From: Nitrosomonas sp.
Lineage (GTDB): Bacteria > Pseudomonadota > Gammaproteobacteria > Burkholderiales > Nitrosomonadaceae
Length of the DNA stretch: 50,960 bases
Reading direction: 5' to 3'
NCBI RefSeq assembly: GCF_019752095.1
Contig: NZ_JAIEMO010000029.1
Coordinates: forward strand, 1 to 50,960
The notes beneath the pieces were generated by a model. That model saw only the letters and a program-made list of their open reading frames with translations, was not told the DNA's origin and did no database searches. The position numbers were made by a program, and so were the translations under genes. The number at the start of each line of letters is the position of its first letter. The stretch's first letter is position 1. Of this stretch, positions 28,542 through 37,106 are shown one piece after another.

Positions 28542-29864
28542 ATGCTTCAAAGAAAAGATTTTTGGATACTTCTGATACTGTTTGTTTTCTTGCCAGCCCA
28601 AATTACCGCACAAGAATTGGCGTTTGCTCCGGTAGCTAAACCGATTAATCATATCGTTGCTGTTGTAAATGAAGACGCCATTACTCGACATGAGCTTGAT
28701 GAAGCAATAAAAACAGCTATCGGCCGGATGCAGCAACAAGGAATGCAAATGCCGGATCAACATACTTTAGAAGAGCAGGTGCTGGAGTCCATTATTACAA
28801 AACGCATACAGATTCAACATGCCCAGGAAGTCGGTTTATCGGTCGCTGAAACTGAATTGGATGAAACTATTAACCGCATTGCCGTAGATAACCAACTGAC
28901 TTTACCTGAATTTCATACTGTGCTGGAGAATGATGGTATCAGCTATAACAAGTTTCGCGAAGAAATCCGGGAAGAAATGATTATAGCGCGACTTAAAGAG
29001 CGAGAAGTTAACCATCAGGTCAATGTTACAGAAGGAGAGGTGGATAATTTTCTGCAGACGCAGAAAGCATCAGCGGAGGGTGATGATGAATATCGACTCG
29101 GGCATATTTTAGTCCTGGTGCCGGAAAATATGAACTCAGATCAGATCCAGCAAAGAGCAGAACGTGCTGAGATGGCATTGACAAAACTGAGAGAAGGTGT
29201 CGAATTTCCTCAGGTAGTTGCAGAATTTTCTGATGCAGCGGATGCAAAGAATGGTGGAATCATAGAATGGCGCCCAATTTCTCAAATGGGGCCGGATTTT
29301 GCTCAAATGCTAGAAACGCTGCAACCAGGTGATATGACATCTATCGTGCAAAGCCCAAATGGTTTTCATATCTTCAAATTACTGGGCAGGCGTACTCAAG
29401 AAACGCCGACAGTCATTATAGACCAAACGCATGCACGCCATATATTAATAAAAATTAATGAATTGATTTCTGAAAGTGATGGGAAGCTGAAGATTCTCGC
29501 GCTTAAAGAGCGATTAGGTAGAGGAGAGAGTTTTGAAGAAGTTGCCAGGCTCTATTCCGAGGATGCCAGCGCATCATCCGGTGGCGATCTTGGTTGGCTC
29601 TCGCCTGGTGATACCGTACCGGATTTCGAGCGCGTGATGAATGCGCTTTTACCGGGTGAAATCAGCGATCCGGTAAGATCTCAATTTGGCTGGCATTTAA
29701 TTCAAGTTATGGAACGTCGTACGCAGGATATCAGTCTTGACCGACACAGACAATCGGCACGCCAAGCAATACGGACTCGCAAGGCTGACGTGGTTATTCA
29801 GGATTGGCTACAGCAATTGCGTGATCAAGCCTATGTAGAATATCGTCTGGATCATGAATTATGA
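28542..29864 (+). CDS. surA: Periplasmic chaperone / peptidyl-prolyl isomerase SurA
   Basis: Chaperone for outer-membrane proteins, including LptD. The ATG at 28542 (MLQRKDFWILLILFVFLPAQITA) gives a proper signal peptide and 440 residues; the frame continues to 28503 but that adds a poor N-terminus. After the N-terminal domain (NHIVAVVNEDAITRHELDEA) come two parvulin domains: YRLGHILVLVPE ... FAEFSDAADAKNGG and HARHILIKINE ... LYSEDASASSGGDLGWL. Starts 42 bp after lptD. Confidence 0.95.
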   Translation: MLQRKDFWILLILFVFLPAQITAQELAFAPVAKPINHIVAVVNEDAITRHELDEAIKTAIGRMQQQGMQMPDQHTLEEQVLESIITKRIQIQHAQEVGLSVAETELDETINRIAVDNQLTLPEFHTVLENDGISYNKFREEIREEMIIARLKEREVNHQVNVTEGEVDNFLQTQKASAEGDDEYRLGHILVLVPENMNSDQIQQRAERAEMALTKLREGVEFPQVVAEFSDAADAKNGGIIEWRPISQMGPDFAQMLETLQPGDMTSIVQSPNGFHIFKLLGRRTQETPTVIIDQTHARHILIKINELISESDGKLKILALKERLGRGESFEEVARLYSEDASASSGGDLGWLSPGDTVPDFERVMNALLPGEISDPVRSQFGWHLIQVMERRTQDISLDRHRQSARQAIRTRKADVVIQDWLQQLRDQAYVEYRLDHEL

Positions 29865-30871
29865 ATCATAAATTGATTCCGACATTAGCGTTGACTGCAG
29901 GAGAGCCGGCAGGAATCGGTCCTGATTTATGTGTGCAGCTTGCACAACACCCATTGTCATGCAAGCTGGTAGTGATTGCGGATGGCGATGTATTACTGGA
30001 ACGTGCAAAACAACTTAGACTTCCCTTAAATTTGGTTGATGTTTCTACGATTTCTCCGATTCAACACACCGCAGGAAGTTTGCAGATTTTTCATATTCCA
30101 GTTGCGGAACCGGTAATAGCAGGGAGGCTCAACCCAGCGAACGCACAATATGTTTTGACTACGTTGGATCGGGCTGTTGAGGCCTGTAAATCAGGACAAA
30201 TTAACGGCATGGTGACTGCGCCGGTGCATAAGGGAGTGATTAATGATGCCGGTTTTCCTTTTACTGGTCATACGGAATACTTGTCGGAATTGATGCATAG
30301 CCCGGTTGTTATGATGCTGGTGGGCGGGGATATGCGGGTCACGCTGGCGACAACTCATTTGCCGCTCAAAGACGTGGCAAAGGCGATTACAACAAATAGC
30401 ATTGAAAGTAAATTGCGCATTATTCAGCATGATTTAATTTCCCGCTTCATGCTCGAGAAGCCACACATCGCAGTCGCGGGACTCAATCCGCACGCGGGTG
30501 AATCTGGTCATCTGGGACGCGAAGAAATTGATATCATTATTCCCGTTTTGAATAAACTACGGGTTGAAGGTATGCAATTAACCGGCCCTATTCCCGCGGA
30601 TACGTTATTCAGCCCCGCACAACTTAGGCAATATGATTGTATTTTTACGATGTACCACGATCAGGGCTTGCCTGTTTTAAAGCATGCCAGTTTTGGCGGT
30701 GGTGTAAACATTACATTAGGATTGCCGATTATTCGAACCTCCGTTGATCATGGCACCGCTCTGGAACTGGCTGCAACGGGAAAGGCAAATGCTGGAAGTC
30801 TATTGACAGCCATTGACATGGCAGCACAACTGGCCAATAACCAGGTAGTTTTTTGTGATCATGCGACATAA
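29861..30871 (+). CDS. pdxA: 4-hydroxythreonine-4-phosphate dehydrogenase
   Basis: Pyridoxal phosphate synthesis. 336 residues with LALTAGEPAGIGPDL at the N-terminus, MVTAPVHKGVINDAGFPFTGHTEY (substrate and metal site), GLNPHAGESGHLGREE, TMYHDQGLPVLKH, and RTSVDHGTALELAATGKA. The ATG overlaps the surA stop by 4 bp. Confidence 0.96.
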   Translation: MNHKLIPTLALTAGEPAGIGPDLCVQLAQHPLSCKLVVIADGDVLLERAKQLRLPLNLVDVSTISPIQHTAGSLQIFHIPVAEPVIAGRLNPANAQYVLTTLDRAVEACKSGQINGMVTAPVHKGVINDAGFPFTGHTEYLSELMHSPVVMMLVGGDMRVTLATTHLPLKDVAKAITTNSIESKLRIIQHDLISRFMLEKPHIAVAGLNPHAGESGHLGREEIDIIIPVLNKLRVEGMQLTGPIPADTLFSPAQLRQYDCIFTMYHDQGLPVLKHASFGGGVNITLGLPIIRTSVDHGTALELAATGKANAGSLLTAIDMAAQLANNQVVFCDHAT

Positions 30872-31625
30872 TCCTCGCAAGCGTTTTGGTCAGAACTTTC
30901 TTTCTGATCAGTATATTATATCAAAAATTATCACTGAATTTTATCCGCAAAAAGATGATCGTATCATTGAAATAGGACCAGGTTTGGGGGCGTTGACACG
31001 GCCTCTATTGCAAGTGATTGATCATTTGGATGTGGTAGAAATCGACCGTGACATTGTGGACAGGCTGAACAATGAATTCTCGCATGAAAAACTGACTGTT
31101 CATGCAGCTGATGCATTGAAGTTTGATTTTTCTATTTTTGGCAGCCAACTACGCATCATCGGCAATTTGCCTTACAACATTTCCACGCCGTTATTGTTTC
31201 ACCTGAGTCAATTTTCTGGTCAAATTTTGGATATGCACTTCATGTTGCAGAAGGAAGTGGTGGAACGCATGGTGGGCGTGCCGGGGACATCCGATTATGG
31301 ACGACTTTCCGTGATGTTGCAGTACCGATTCGACATGGAATATGTATTCGACGTGCCAGCGGAATCTTTTCGTCCGCAGCCGAAGGTTGAATCGGCTATT
31401 GTGCGTATGACTCCTCGGCCAGCGTCGTCGTTGGCGGCTGTTGATGAAACATTATTCTCACAAGTTGTGTTGGCTGCATTTTCGAAACGCCGTAAAACCC
31501 TGCGTAATGCACTGCAGCAATATCTAATTGCGGAGGATTTTTGCACGCTGGATATTGATTCTGGGTTACGCGCTGAAAATTTACCTGTGGAGAAGTTTGT
31601 TGCGATCGCCAATTTTTTAACCTGA
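30861..31625 (+). CDS. rsmA: 16S rRNA dimethyladenosine transferase
   Basis: KsgA, the enzyme that dimethylates two adjacent adenosines in the 3' hairpin of 16S rRNA. The ATG at 30861 (MRHNPRKRFGQNFLSDQYI) lies inside the pdxA end, 11 bp before its stop is complete; a GTG two codons upstream is less likely. 254 residues with IEIGPGLGALTRPLL (SAM), NLPYNISTPLLFHL (catalytic NLPY), and a C-terminal FSKRRKTLRNAL. Confidence 0.96.
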   Translation: MRHNPRKRFGQNFLSDQYIISKIITEFYPQKDDRIIEIGPGLGALTRPLLQVIDHLDVVEIDRDIVDRLNNEFSHEKLTVHAADALKFDFSIFGSQLRIIGNLPYNISTPLLFHLSQFSGQILDMHFMLQKEVVERMVGVPGTSDYGRLSVMLQYRFDMEYVFDVPAESFRPQPKVESAIVRMTPRPASSLAAVDETLFSQVVLAAFSKRRKTLRNALQQYLIAEDFCTLDIDSGLRAENLPVEKFVAIANFLT

Positions 31626-31636
31626 TTTATTCCAGC

Positions 31637-31663
31637 CGCTAGAATTATTTTGCTATTCTAGCG
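31637..31663 (+). terminator. Hairpin after rsmA
   Basis: Perfect 9-bp arms CGCTAGAAT and ATTCTAGCG with a 9-nt loop, 12 bp after the rsmA stop. No T-run follows, so termination strength is doubtful, but the position at the end of the lptD operon fits. Confidence 0.45.
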
Positions 31664-31738
31664 ACAACAGACTTTTACAAAGTGAATTGAGCAAGTATCT
31701 GTTTGTGGCATGACGCCACTAATTTCTGGAGGGAATGC

Positions 31739-33001
31739 ATGATTCGCTATGGGTATTTTTTGCTTGCGCTATTTATACTGTTCTCGCTTTCTGCCTGTGC
31801 CAGTAAATCCAAAGAACAAAAGGTGGTCAATGCAACGGATAAAGTACAGATTCCGACATCTTTTGAACAATTGACCTTCAAATCAGAGGGAAAAACGGTT
31901 TTTGAGGATGAAGGGAAATTCATCCTGATTGAGGGAAGCAAATGCGCTCAGCGCAGCAGTGGTGAAGAGACAGCCACTGTGCTTCAATGGCTCGAACTAC
32001 CTAGTTACGTGGATAGCGGCACAGTGATATTGAATGGCTGGGATCTGCGATTTCTGCATGGCGACCGAGAAATCAATTCGATGCGTGCAGACATCACACA
32101 CAGCAAGGTGGTAAAGAATGAAGGTTCTACTTTTTTAGTATTTGAAGCGCAAGGTAAGCTGGATGATCAGAATCGTAAAGATGCTTATGAATTTTGTGTG
32201 TTTTATACTGGTTTTGGCTATCGCTCAGTTCATTTTGATGCCGTGATTGAAGGTGATTACAACGGGATTGAAGTTTCAACATTGCAGCATAAAAATCAGG
32301 GTGCACTTGCTACGCTGGAGAATGCTGGAAGCAGAGGCATGCTAAAAGGTAATGCCGAGATTACGATCATTCCAAGGGGATTTGATTTTCAGTTCGATGA
32401 TACGTTTGAATGTGAATGGCGGTTTCCACCCTGCAAGTGGGGAGATCGTGCGGATTATCGCTTGCTGCAAGTGGCCTACAATCTCTCTCAATCCAGCGCA
32501 TCGCCCAGTTTAGATGGTAGCCTGCACTGGGCCGCACAAACTGTATTTAAGGACAATGGCACGCGCACGTACCGAGTGAAAACACGCGCTGCAATGATTC
32601 GCGGCAGTAGCGTCAAGTTGCGCGCAGATTTTCTGGCGTTGAATCCTCGCGCAGGAAAAACCACTGATACTTGCCGCAAAAATGTCGACGGTGTTGTTCG
32701 CACCCACACATTCCGTATCAACGATTTACCTTTTGACTATGCCGTGCCATTGCTGACTGGCTGGGATCTTTCGCATGAGTGTGAACATCAGCGAGTGCAG
32801 CGTGCCGGAATCTGGTTACACAATATCCGTTTTGACCCAGATTCAAACAGCCTGGAATATAAAGTATCATCTATTTTTCGGGATAAAGACGGCGCTCCCA
32901 GTTTCAACGCCGCACAGCGCATTACAGTATTGGGGCTAAATCGAATTCGCTCACCAATTCAGAACCGTGCACCTGTAAATATTAGGATCAGGAAGTACTG
33001 A
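31739..33001 (+). CDS. Lipoprotein of unknown function
   Basis: 420 residues from the ATG at 31739, chosen because GGAGGG lies just upstream and the product begins with a lipoprotein signal (MIRYGYFLLALFILFSLSAC, lipobox LSAC). The earlier ATG at 31703 would add an unlikely polar extension. The mature protein is beta-rich with paired segments that look alike: VILNGWDLRFLHGDREINSM near residue 90 and PLLTGWDLSHECEHQRVQ near 350. This suggests an internal duplication, in which WDL-type strands describe a jelly-roll or Ig-like fold. Several Cys (ECEWRFPPCKWG) could form disulfides. I recognise no family. It is monocistronic, convergent with the subtilase module. Confidence 0.8.
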   Translation: MIRYGYFLLALFILFSLSACASKSKEQKVVNATDKVQIPTSFEQLTFKSEGKTVFEDEGKFILIEGSKCAQRSSGEETATVLQWLELPSYVDSGTVILNGWDLRFLHGDREINSMRADITHSKVVKNEGSTFLVFEAQGKLDDQNRKDAYEFCVFYTGFGYRSVHFDAVIEGDYNGIEVSTLQHKNQGALATLENAGSRGMLKGNAEITIIPRGFDFQFDDTFECEWRFPPCKWGDRADYRLLQVAYNLSQSSASPSLDGSLHWAAQTVFKDNGTRTYRVKTRAAMIRGSSVKLRADFLALNPRAGKTTDTCRKNVDGVVRTHTFRINDLPFDYAVPLLTGWDLSHECEHQRVQRAGIWLHNIRFDPDSNSLEYKVSSIFRDKDGAPSFNAAQRITVLGLNRIRSPIQNRAPVNIRIRKY

Positions 33002-33097
33002 TGGGAAGCTGATCGATAAAATTGTCGAGTCTATCTTATAGATAATTTCTCGTTATACCAGTAATTTGCAGTTTCCTGGTTGAGCAACACAGCAGGA

Positions 33098-34414
33098 TTA
33101 GTTAATTCTATTTTTGCTTTGCTTTTCAGATTTTAGCGTGAGCTTAATGGCATTATTTAATTGGCGATTCGTGAATATTTTATGGAAACTTGGTTCGTTT
33201 GCTTTTACTAACAGATTGAAAAGTTGATGATTGGTTAGATCACGCTTTAATTGTAATAGTAAGGCAGTAAGGCCTGAAACATGCGCTGTGGCCAAAGAAT
33301 TACCAGAAACAAAGTCATAGGTTCCTCTGGGTAAGGTCGTTAATATTTCCTCACCCGGTGCGTATACGGTAAGAAGATGATTTTCGTATAACGATTGCAT
33401 GATATTGTGGGTGTTAATACTGCTAACACCGATAACGCCCGGCTGCTGAGCCGGGAAACCAGATTCATCATCATCTTTATCAGCTTTCGATGCAACGATG
33501 ATGATGCCACGTTGAACGGCTTTCTCGATCAATCTAGCCAAGAGAGGATCATAAGGACCAGTTAGGCTCAAATTAAGAATATCCGCCCGCATCTCGATAG
33601 CTGTATTGATTGCTAGTGCTAAGGTAAAACTATTGCAGATTGCTTCTAAGCTGCCTGCCTTAACTTCCCAGCAAGCTTTTAGGGCGATAACATTGCTATC
33701 CGGTGCAATGCCGACTATGCCTTCTCCATTATTCGCTTTAGCTGCTATAACGCCAGCAACCGCTGTACCATGAAGTTCGCTGGATGGTTGTTGTTCGATA
33801 GATTTCTGTGTAACAAAATTCTTACTGTGCTGAATTTGGCCCTCTAAGTCAGGATGTCTTGTGTCAACACCGGTATCAATGATTGCGATAGTTACATTCT
33901 TGCCTGTAGTCCGTTTGTGTATTTCATTTATATTCATTGACTGGATGTTGGTTTGCAAGCGGTAATAAGGATCAGTGTATGCACTTGCCATAACTTGGAA
34001 TGTGCTCATTGTTTGAACGCTACTGACGCGATTATCATTTGTTAATGCATTAATGACGTCCTCGATAGAGCGATCCTCATCAACCACGTATACAACACAG
34101 TGTTCACCAATTTCACTGATTGACCACTGGGTAAGAATTTTTAACTTATAGTCATCTCCAATATTGGATGCTATTCTTTTGCTCCAGGTCGAATTGCTAT
34201 AGTCTCCCCTTTGGCGATATGTCAGATTGGACATCCCAATGGGAATACTATTGATATGCATATCGGTGTAGGTCACTAATATGGTGCGATTTGTTTGTTT
34301 ACTATCATAAACCTCGGGATCGATATATAAATCCCGCACGGCTTTTGCCGGGAAAGCAATAACCATTAACAACAAAACAAAAACTAGATAAATTTTTATA
34401 TGATTACTTGACAT
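33098..34414 (-). CDS. Secreted subtilisin-like serine protease (S8) linked to a sigma factor module
   Basis: About 438 residues from the ATG at 34414 (a TTG one codon earlier is the alternative). Signal peptide IYLVFVLLLMVIAFPAKA, an inhibitor-I9-like prodomain to about residue 140 (CVVYVVDEDRSIEDVINALTNDNRVSSVQ), then the catalytic domain. The triad is complete, numbering from the TTG: Asp181 (IAIIDTGVDTRHPD), His216 (ELHGTAVAGVIAA), Ser374 (SGNSLATAHVSG). The oxyanion-hole Asn, normally in VVAAAGN, appears as Asp313 (IIVASKAD). Asn-to-Asp is known in the proprotein convertase PC2. The gene is 9-12 bp downstream of the anti-sigma gene and surely co-transcribed. It may act in signal transduction or be a regulon member. 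The domain ends soon after the Ser helix, with no anchoring tail. Confidence 0.88.
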   Translation of the reverse strand: MSSNHIKIYLVFVLLLMVIAFPAKAVRDLYIDPEVYDSKQTNRTILVTYTDMHINSIPIGMSNLTYRQRGDYSNSTWSKRIASNIGDDYKLKILTQWSISEIGEHCVVYVVDEDRSIEDVINALTNDNRVSSVQTMSTFQVMASAYTDPYYRLQTNIQSMNINEIHKRTTGKNVTIAIIDTGVDTRHPDLEGQIQHSKNFVTQKSIEQQPSSELHGTAVAGVIAAKANNGEGIVGIAPDSNVIALKACWEVKAGSLEAICNSFTLALAINTAIEMRADILNLSLTGPYDPLLARLIEKAVQRGIIIVASKADKDDDESGFPAQQPGVIGVSSINTHNIMQSLYENHLLTVYAPGEEILTTLPRGTYDFVSGNSLATAHVSGLTALLLQLKRDLTNHQLFNLLVKANEPSFHKIFTNRQLNNAIKLTLKSEKQSKNRIN

Positions 34415-34426
34415 CAAAGTATGAGC

Positions 34427-35137
34427 CTATTCAGAAACGGATAGCCCTTGAGCCAGCTCCGCAAAAATAACAGATGCGTGGTCTCGCAAGCGGAAAATTG
34501 CATCATTTACTTGTTGAGTATCCGTTTGATGATTGCCAATTTGAACTTCATAAACGCCATTCGGAGATGGTCCTTTAATAATATGTCCTGAAACGCTATT
34601 CACTATAACTTCAATCTGCTCTGAATCAGGTTGATCTGCAAAAACAATTCGAACGATGTTGTTTGTGTTGTCTGTACTTTCACTTGAGTTGGCTAGCGTT
34701 CTGTACGCGCCTTCCATTTCAGGCTGGATAACCCACGAATTTAGCATAAACGGCGCTGCTAACAAAAGTAAGCTAGCTGCTAAGGCAGTGTATTTTACAA
34801 AGCCAAGAAACTGAAGCTGAAATGGAAAAAATATAAGATCTTTATTTGAAACCGTACATTTATTCGAAATACTAACCTCAGGGTGTGTTTCAATTCGTTT
34901 TTTTAATTGAGCAAACGAAGCATGCGATACCTGTTGTAATAGATCGGTTTGTTGTATCTTTTTAAACAATCGCTCTTGCAGATTTAATTCAATTCTACAC
35001 GTGATACAGGTTCTAATATGATTTTTTACAATAGCATGCTCAACGGGACCCAACGATCGATTTATATACCAAGGTAAAAGATCCCATGCCTTTTGATGTT
35101 CACTTTGATTGGTCAATTTGATCTGTGTAGATAACAT
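34427..35137 (-). CDS. Membrane anti-sigma factor with zinc-finger (zf-HC2-like) domain
   Basis: 236 residues. The cytoplasmic N-terminus has the anti-sigma pattern AWDLLPWYINRSLGPVEH ... HIRTCITCRIEL, with His41, Cys45 and Cys48 as the HxxxCxxC metal site. A single membrane segment follows at about residues 113-133 (YTALAASLLLLAAPFMLNSWV), then a roughly 100-residue periplasmic part (NIVRIVFADQPDSEQIEVIVNSV ... GPSPNGVYEVQI) of unknown fold. It begins 3 bp after the sigma factor stop, with GGAG overlapping that stop, so the two are coupled. It should hold the ECF sigma factor at the membrane until an envelope signal releases it. Confidence 0.88.
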   Translation of the reverse strand: MLSTQIKLTNQSEHQKAWDLLPWYINRSLGPVEHAIVKNHIRTCITCRIELNLQERLFKKIQQTDLLQQVSHASFAQLKKRIETHPEVSISNKCTVSNKDLIFFPFQLQFLGFVKYTALAASLLLLAAPFMLNSWVIQPEMEGAYRTLANSSESTDNTNNIVRIVFADQPDSEQIEVIVNSVSGHIIKGPSPNGVYEVQIGNHQTDTQQVNDAIFRLRDHASVIFAELAQGLSVSE

Positions 35138-35140
35138 CCG

Positions 35141-35743
35141 TTAACTCCTGCTATTAAGCTCTAGAAAAAATTTAGCTAAAATTTTGCGTGCATGAAACAT
35201 TCTGGTTTTTACTGTATTTTCGGGACATTGCATAATTTCTGAAATTTCGCTGTAGTGTAATCCTTGAAAATATGTCATTTCCACAACGGCACGTTGCTCC
35301 GCCGATAGCTTTTCAAGCGCAGCTTCGAGCCAATTACTATCCTCTACTTGCGAAACCCAACGGGCCCCTCGATCAGGAAAGTAATCCAACTCATCATTAA
35401 ACTCGACTGACTCATCCTCTCTTTTAGTGTTTTTTTTGGCACTTTTTAATGATTTTAAGTAAGCGATGCCTAAAATCCATGTTGAAGGTCGACACGTTTG
35501 ATCATACGTGGCGGCTTTTTCCCAAACTACATACATCACGTCATTAATGATTTCTTCAATACAATCATGATGTCTATTAATGCGAAAGATAAATTGATAT
35601 AGCCGATTAAAATAGAGTTGATATAGTTGTTCGAAAGCCTTTCCATTGCCAGCTGCGGCTTCTGAGATCAAATGCCGTTCCTTAGCCTGTTGTTCCTGCG
35701 AGCTAAAGGGTTTTTGCATCATTTTTAAGTCAGGTACTTCCAC
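35141..35743 (-). CDS. ECF-type RNA polymerase sigma factor
   Basis: 200 residues. Region 2: AFEQLYQLYFNRLYQFIFRINRHHDCIEEIINDVMYVVWEKA. Region 4: LEKLSAEQRAVVEMTYFQGLHYSEISEIMQCPENTVKTRMFHARKIL. The linker is short, and no region 1.1 or 3 is seen. The start is a GTG at 35743; ATGs at 35722 and 35719 are alternatives with poorer ribosome sites. Its partners are the anti-sigma factor and subtilase downstream. A porin-like gene 78 bp upstream on the same strand may be a target or part of the same transcript. Confidence 0.93.
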   Translation of the reverse strand: MEVPDLKMMQKPFSSQEQQAKERHLISEAAAGNGKAFEQLYQLYFNRLYQFIFRINRHHDCIEEIINDVMYVVWEKAATYDQTCRPSTWILGIAYLKSLKSAKKNTKREDESVEFNDELDYFPDRGARWVSQVEDSNWLEAALEKLSAEQRAVVEMTYFQGLHYSEISEIMQCPENTVKTRMFHARKILAKFFLELNSRS

Positions 35744-35821
35744 ATATTGCTGCCTGTTAAATTTACTCGTATATTACTTAAATTGAACTAAAGGTTCATT
35801 AGAGTACGCGGTTTTGAAAAA

Positions 35822-36559
35822 TTAATATCCCACTGTGAAAGAGAATAATACACGATCATCAACGGCATGTGGATGAAAACCCCAGTGTGGCGATGACGGT
35901 ACATAATTTCTTGTCGCAGTATGTGTGGCCCCATAATAACGAACATCGACGCCTATATTGCGAGCGAGATGCCAAGTTAATCCGGCAGTCCAATAAAGAT
36001 AATTATACTCTAGTATTTTTTTCTGATTATTATAGCCTAGGGTGCTGGATATTTGGATTGAATTAGTAATTGGATAACGTCCGATAATCTCATACCCGAA
36101 ACCCATATGATTTTGTTGATAACTATCTTCAGAAAAAAATAAGTTGGATGTCAGTATGTCACGAAAATGGCCTGAAATATAAAATTCGTTATAGTCAACT
36201 TTTTGATTAAATATTTTTCCATTAAAAATATAACGTGTCCATTCAACATTAAATCGCCAATCATTAGATAACTTATAAGCCCAGCCTAGATAAGGACGGA
36301 ATTCCAAATTAGAGCGGTTCTCGAATCCATAATCAGCAAAATTGACCGTTGAAATATTAGTGCCCAGATATATGCCAGATCGGGACTCAAAATCAATACT
36401 GGCTTGTGCGGCGGGTTTGCTATCACTCTTTGAGTAACCTCGCCAAAAATAATCTGTTGTTCCAGTAATACTTCCACTTAGTTGAGCATAGCAATCTGGC
36501 AGATTAGTGAGACATAACGCTAATCCAAAAAAAACACTGTTTAAATGTATAGAACGCAT
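35822..36559 (-). CDS. TorF family putative porin
   Basis: 245 residues with a signal peptide (VFFGLALCLTNLPDCYA) and a beta-barrel of amphipathic strands ending in an aromatic residue (FSFTVGY), the outer-membrane insertion signature. The first strand GSITGTTDYFWRGYSKSDSKPAAQASIDFESRSG matches the TorF family pattern (TxDYxxRGxSxSxxxPAxQ). The family is annotated as a putative porin, with no confirmed substrate. The C-terminal His-containing loop (SSPHWGFHPHAVDDR) may be periplasmic or metal-binding. It sits upstream of the sigma module on the same strand. Confidence 0.82.
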   Translation of the reverse strand: MRSIHLNSVFFGLALCLTNLPDCYAQLSGSITGTTDYFWRGYSKSDSKPAAQASIDFESRSGIYLGTNISTVNFADYGFENRSNLEFRPYLGWAYKLSNDWRFNVEWTRYIFNGKIFNQKVDYNEFYISGHFRDILTSNLFFSEDSYQQNHMGFGYEIIGRYPITNSIQISSTLGYNNQKKILEYNYLYWTAGLTWHLARNIGVDVRYYGATHTATRNYVPSSPHWGFHPHAVDDRVLFSFTVGY

Positions 36560-36814
36560 TGTTATTTTATTTGATTAGAGTCGCTAACACTTGAAACTGA
36601 TTCGGAGGCCATGATTGATTCTCTTTGCAAATAAATAATCGGGATATGTCGGTGTGTTTTACTAAAAAACTGGCTGCGCAAAATTTCAATTAAGCGATTC
36701 AATTCTTGCTGATTTTATTTTGTCATTTAATTCTGCAGCAGAGTATATGGTTTTCAATACGGAGCATGTGGAAAGAAGCATTGCAAAATTAACTTATTTC
36801 TTTCTTCAATAATA

Positions 36815-36862
36815 TAAGCGAAGGTAATGATAAGCGAAGGTAATGATAAGCGAAGGTAATGA
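36815..36862. repeat. Three perfect 16-bp tandem repeats
   Basis: TAAGCGAAGGTAATGA occurs three times without a mismatch (36815-36830, 36831-36846, 36847-36862), about 256-303 bp upstream of the TorF-like gene start. 16 bp is about one and a half helical turns. Confidence 0.9.
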
Positions 36863-36876
36863 GAAATTTTCATTAC
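36856..36876. repeat. Hairpin overlapping the last 16-bp repeat
   Basis: GTAATGA (36856-36862) pairs perfectly with TCATTAC (36870-36876); the wider 21-bp symmetry has one mismatched pair. The left arm is the end of the third tandem repeat. Confidence 0.5.
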
Positions 36877-37016
36877 GATTTGAACTTTTTTGATTCTGAC
36901 AGAATAAACATTATCGATGAGAGGGACTTGGATTGTTAAAAGGAGATTGTTATATTCCCTTGGTTATATCTTCTTAATCCATATTAAGTGCGTATTTTTA
37001 TTGGGAGATTGTAAGA

Positions 37017-37106
37017 TTGAATACACTTTGCATAATAACAGCCTCAGTAACATTATTTTTTTTGACACCGATTGCATTTGAACGAGGAATGGGAGGGACA
37101 GGCTGA
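37017..37106 (+). CDS. 29-codon ORF with signal-like start and C-terminal Gly-rich end
   Basis: Starts TTG, with GGGAG about 11 bases upstream. It reads NTLCIITASVTLFFLTPIA, a hydrophobic signal-like stretch, then FERGMGGTG and a stop. The (D/E)RGxGGTG motif is found just after the signal peptide in some proteobacterial secreted proteins (for example, DUF5666-type), so this may be the broken front of such a gene. A genuine short peptide is possible but unsupported. Confidence 0.25.
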   Translation: MNTLCIITASVTLFFLTPIAFERGMGGTG

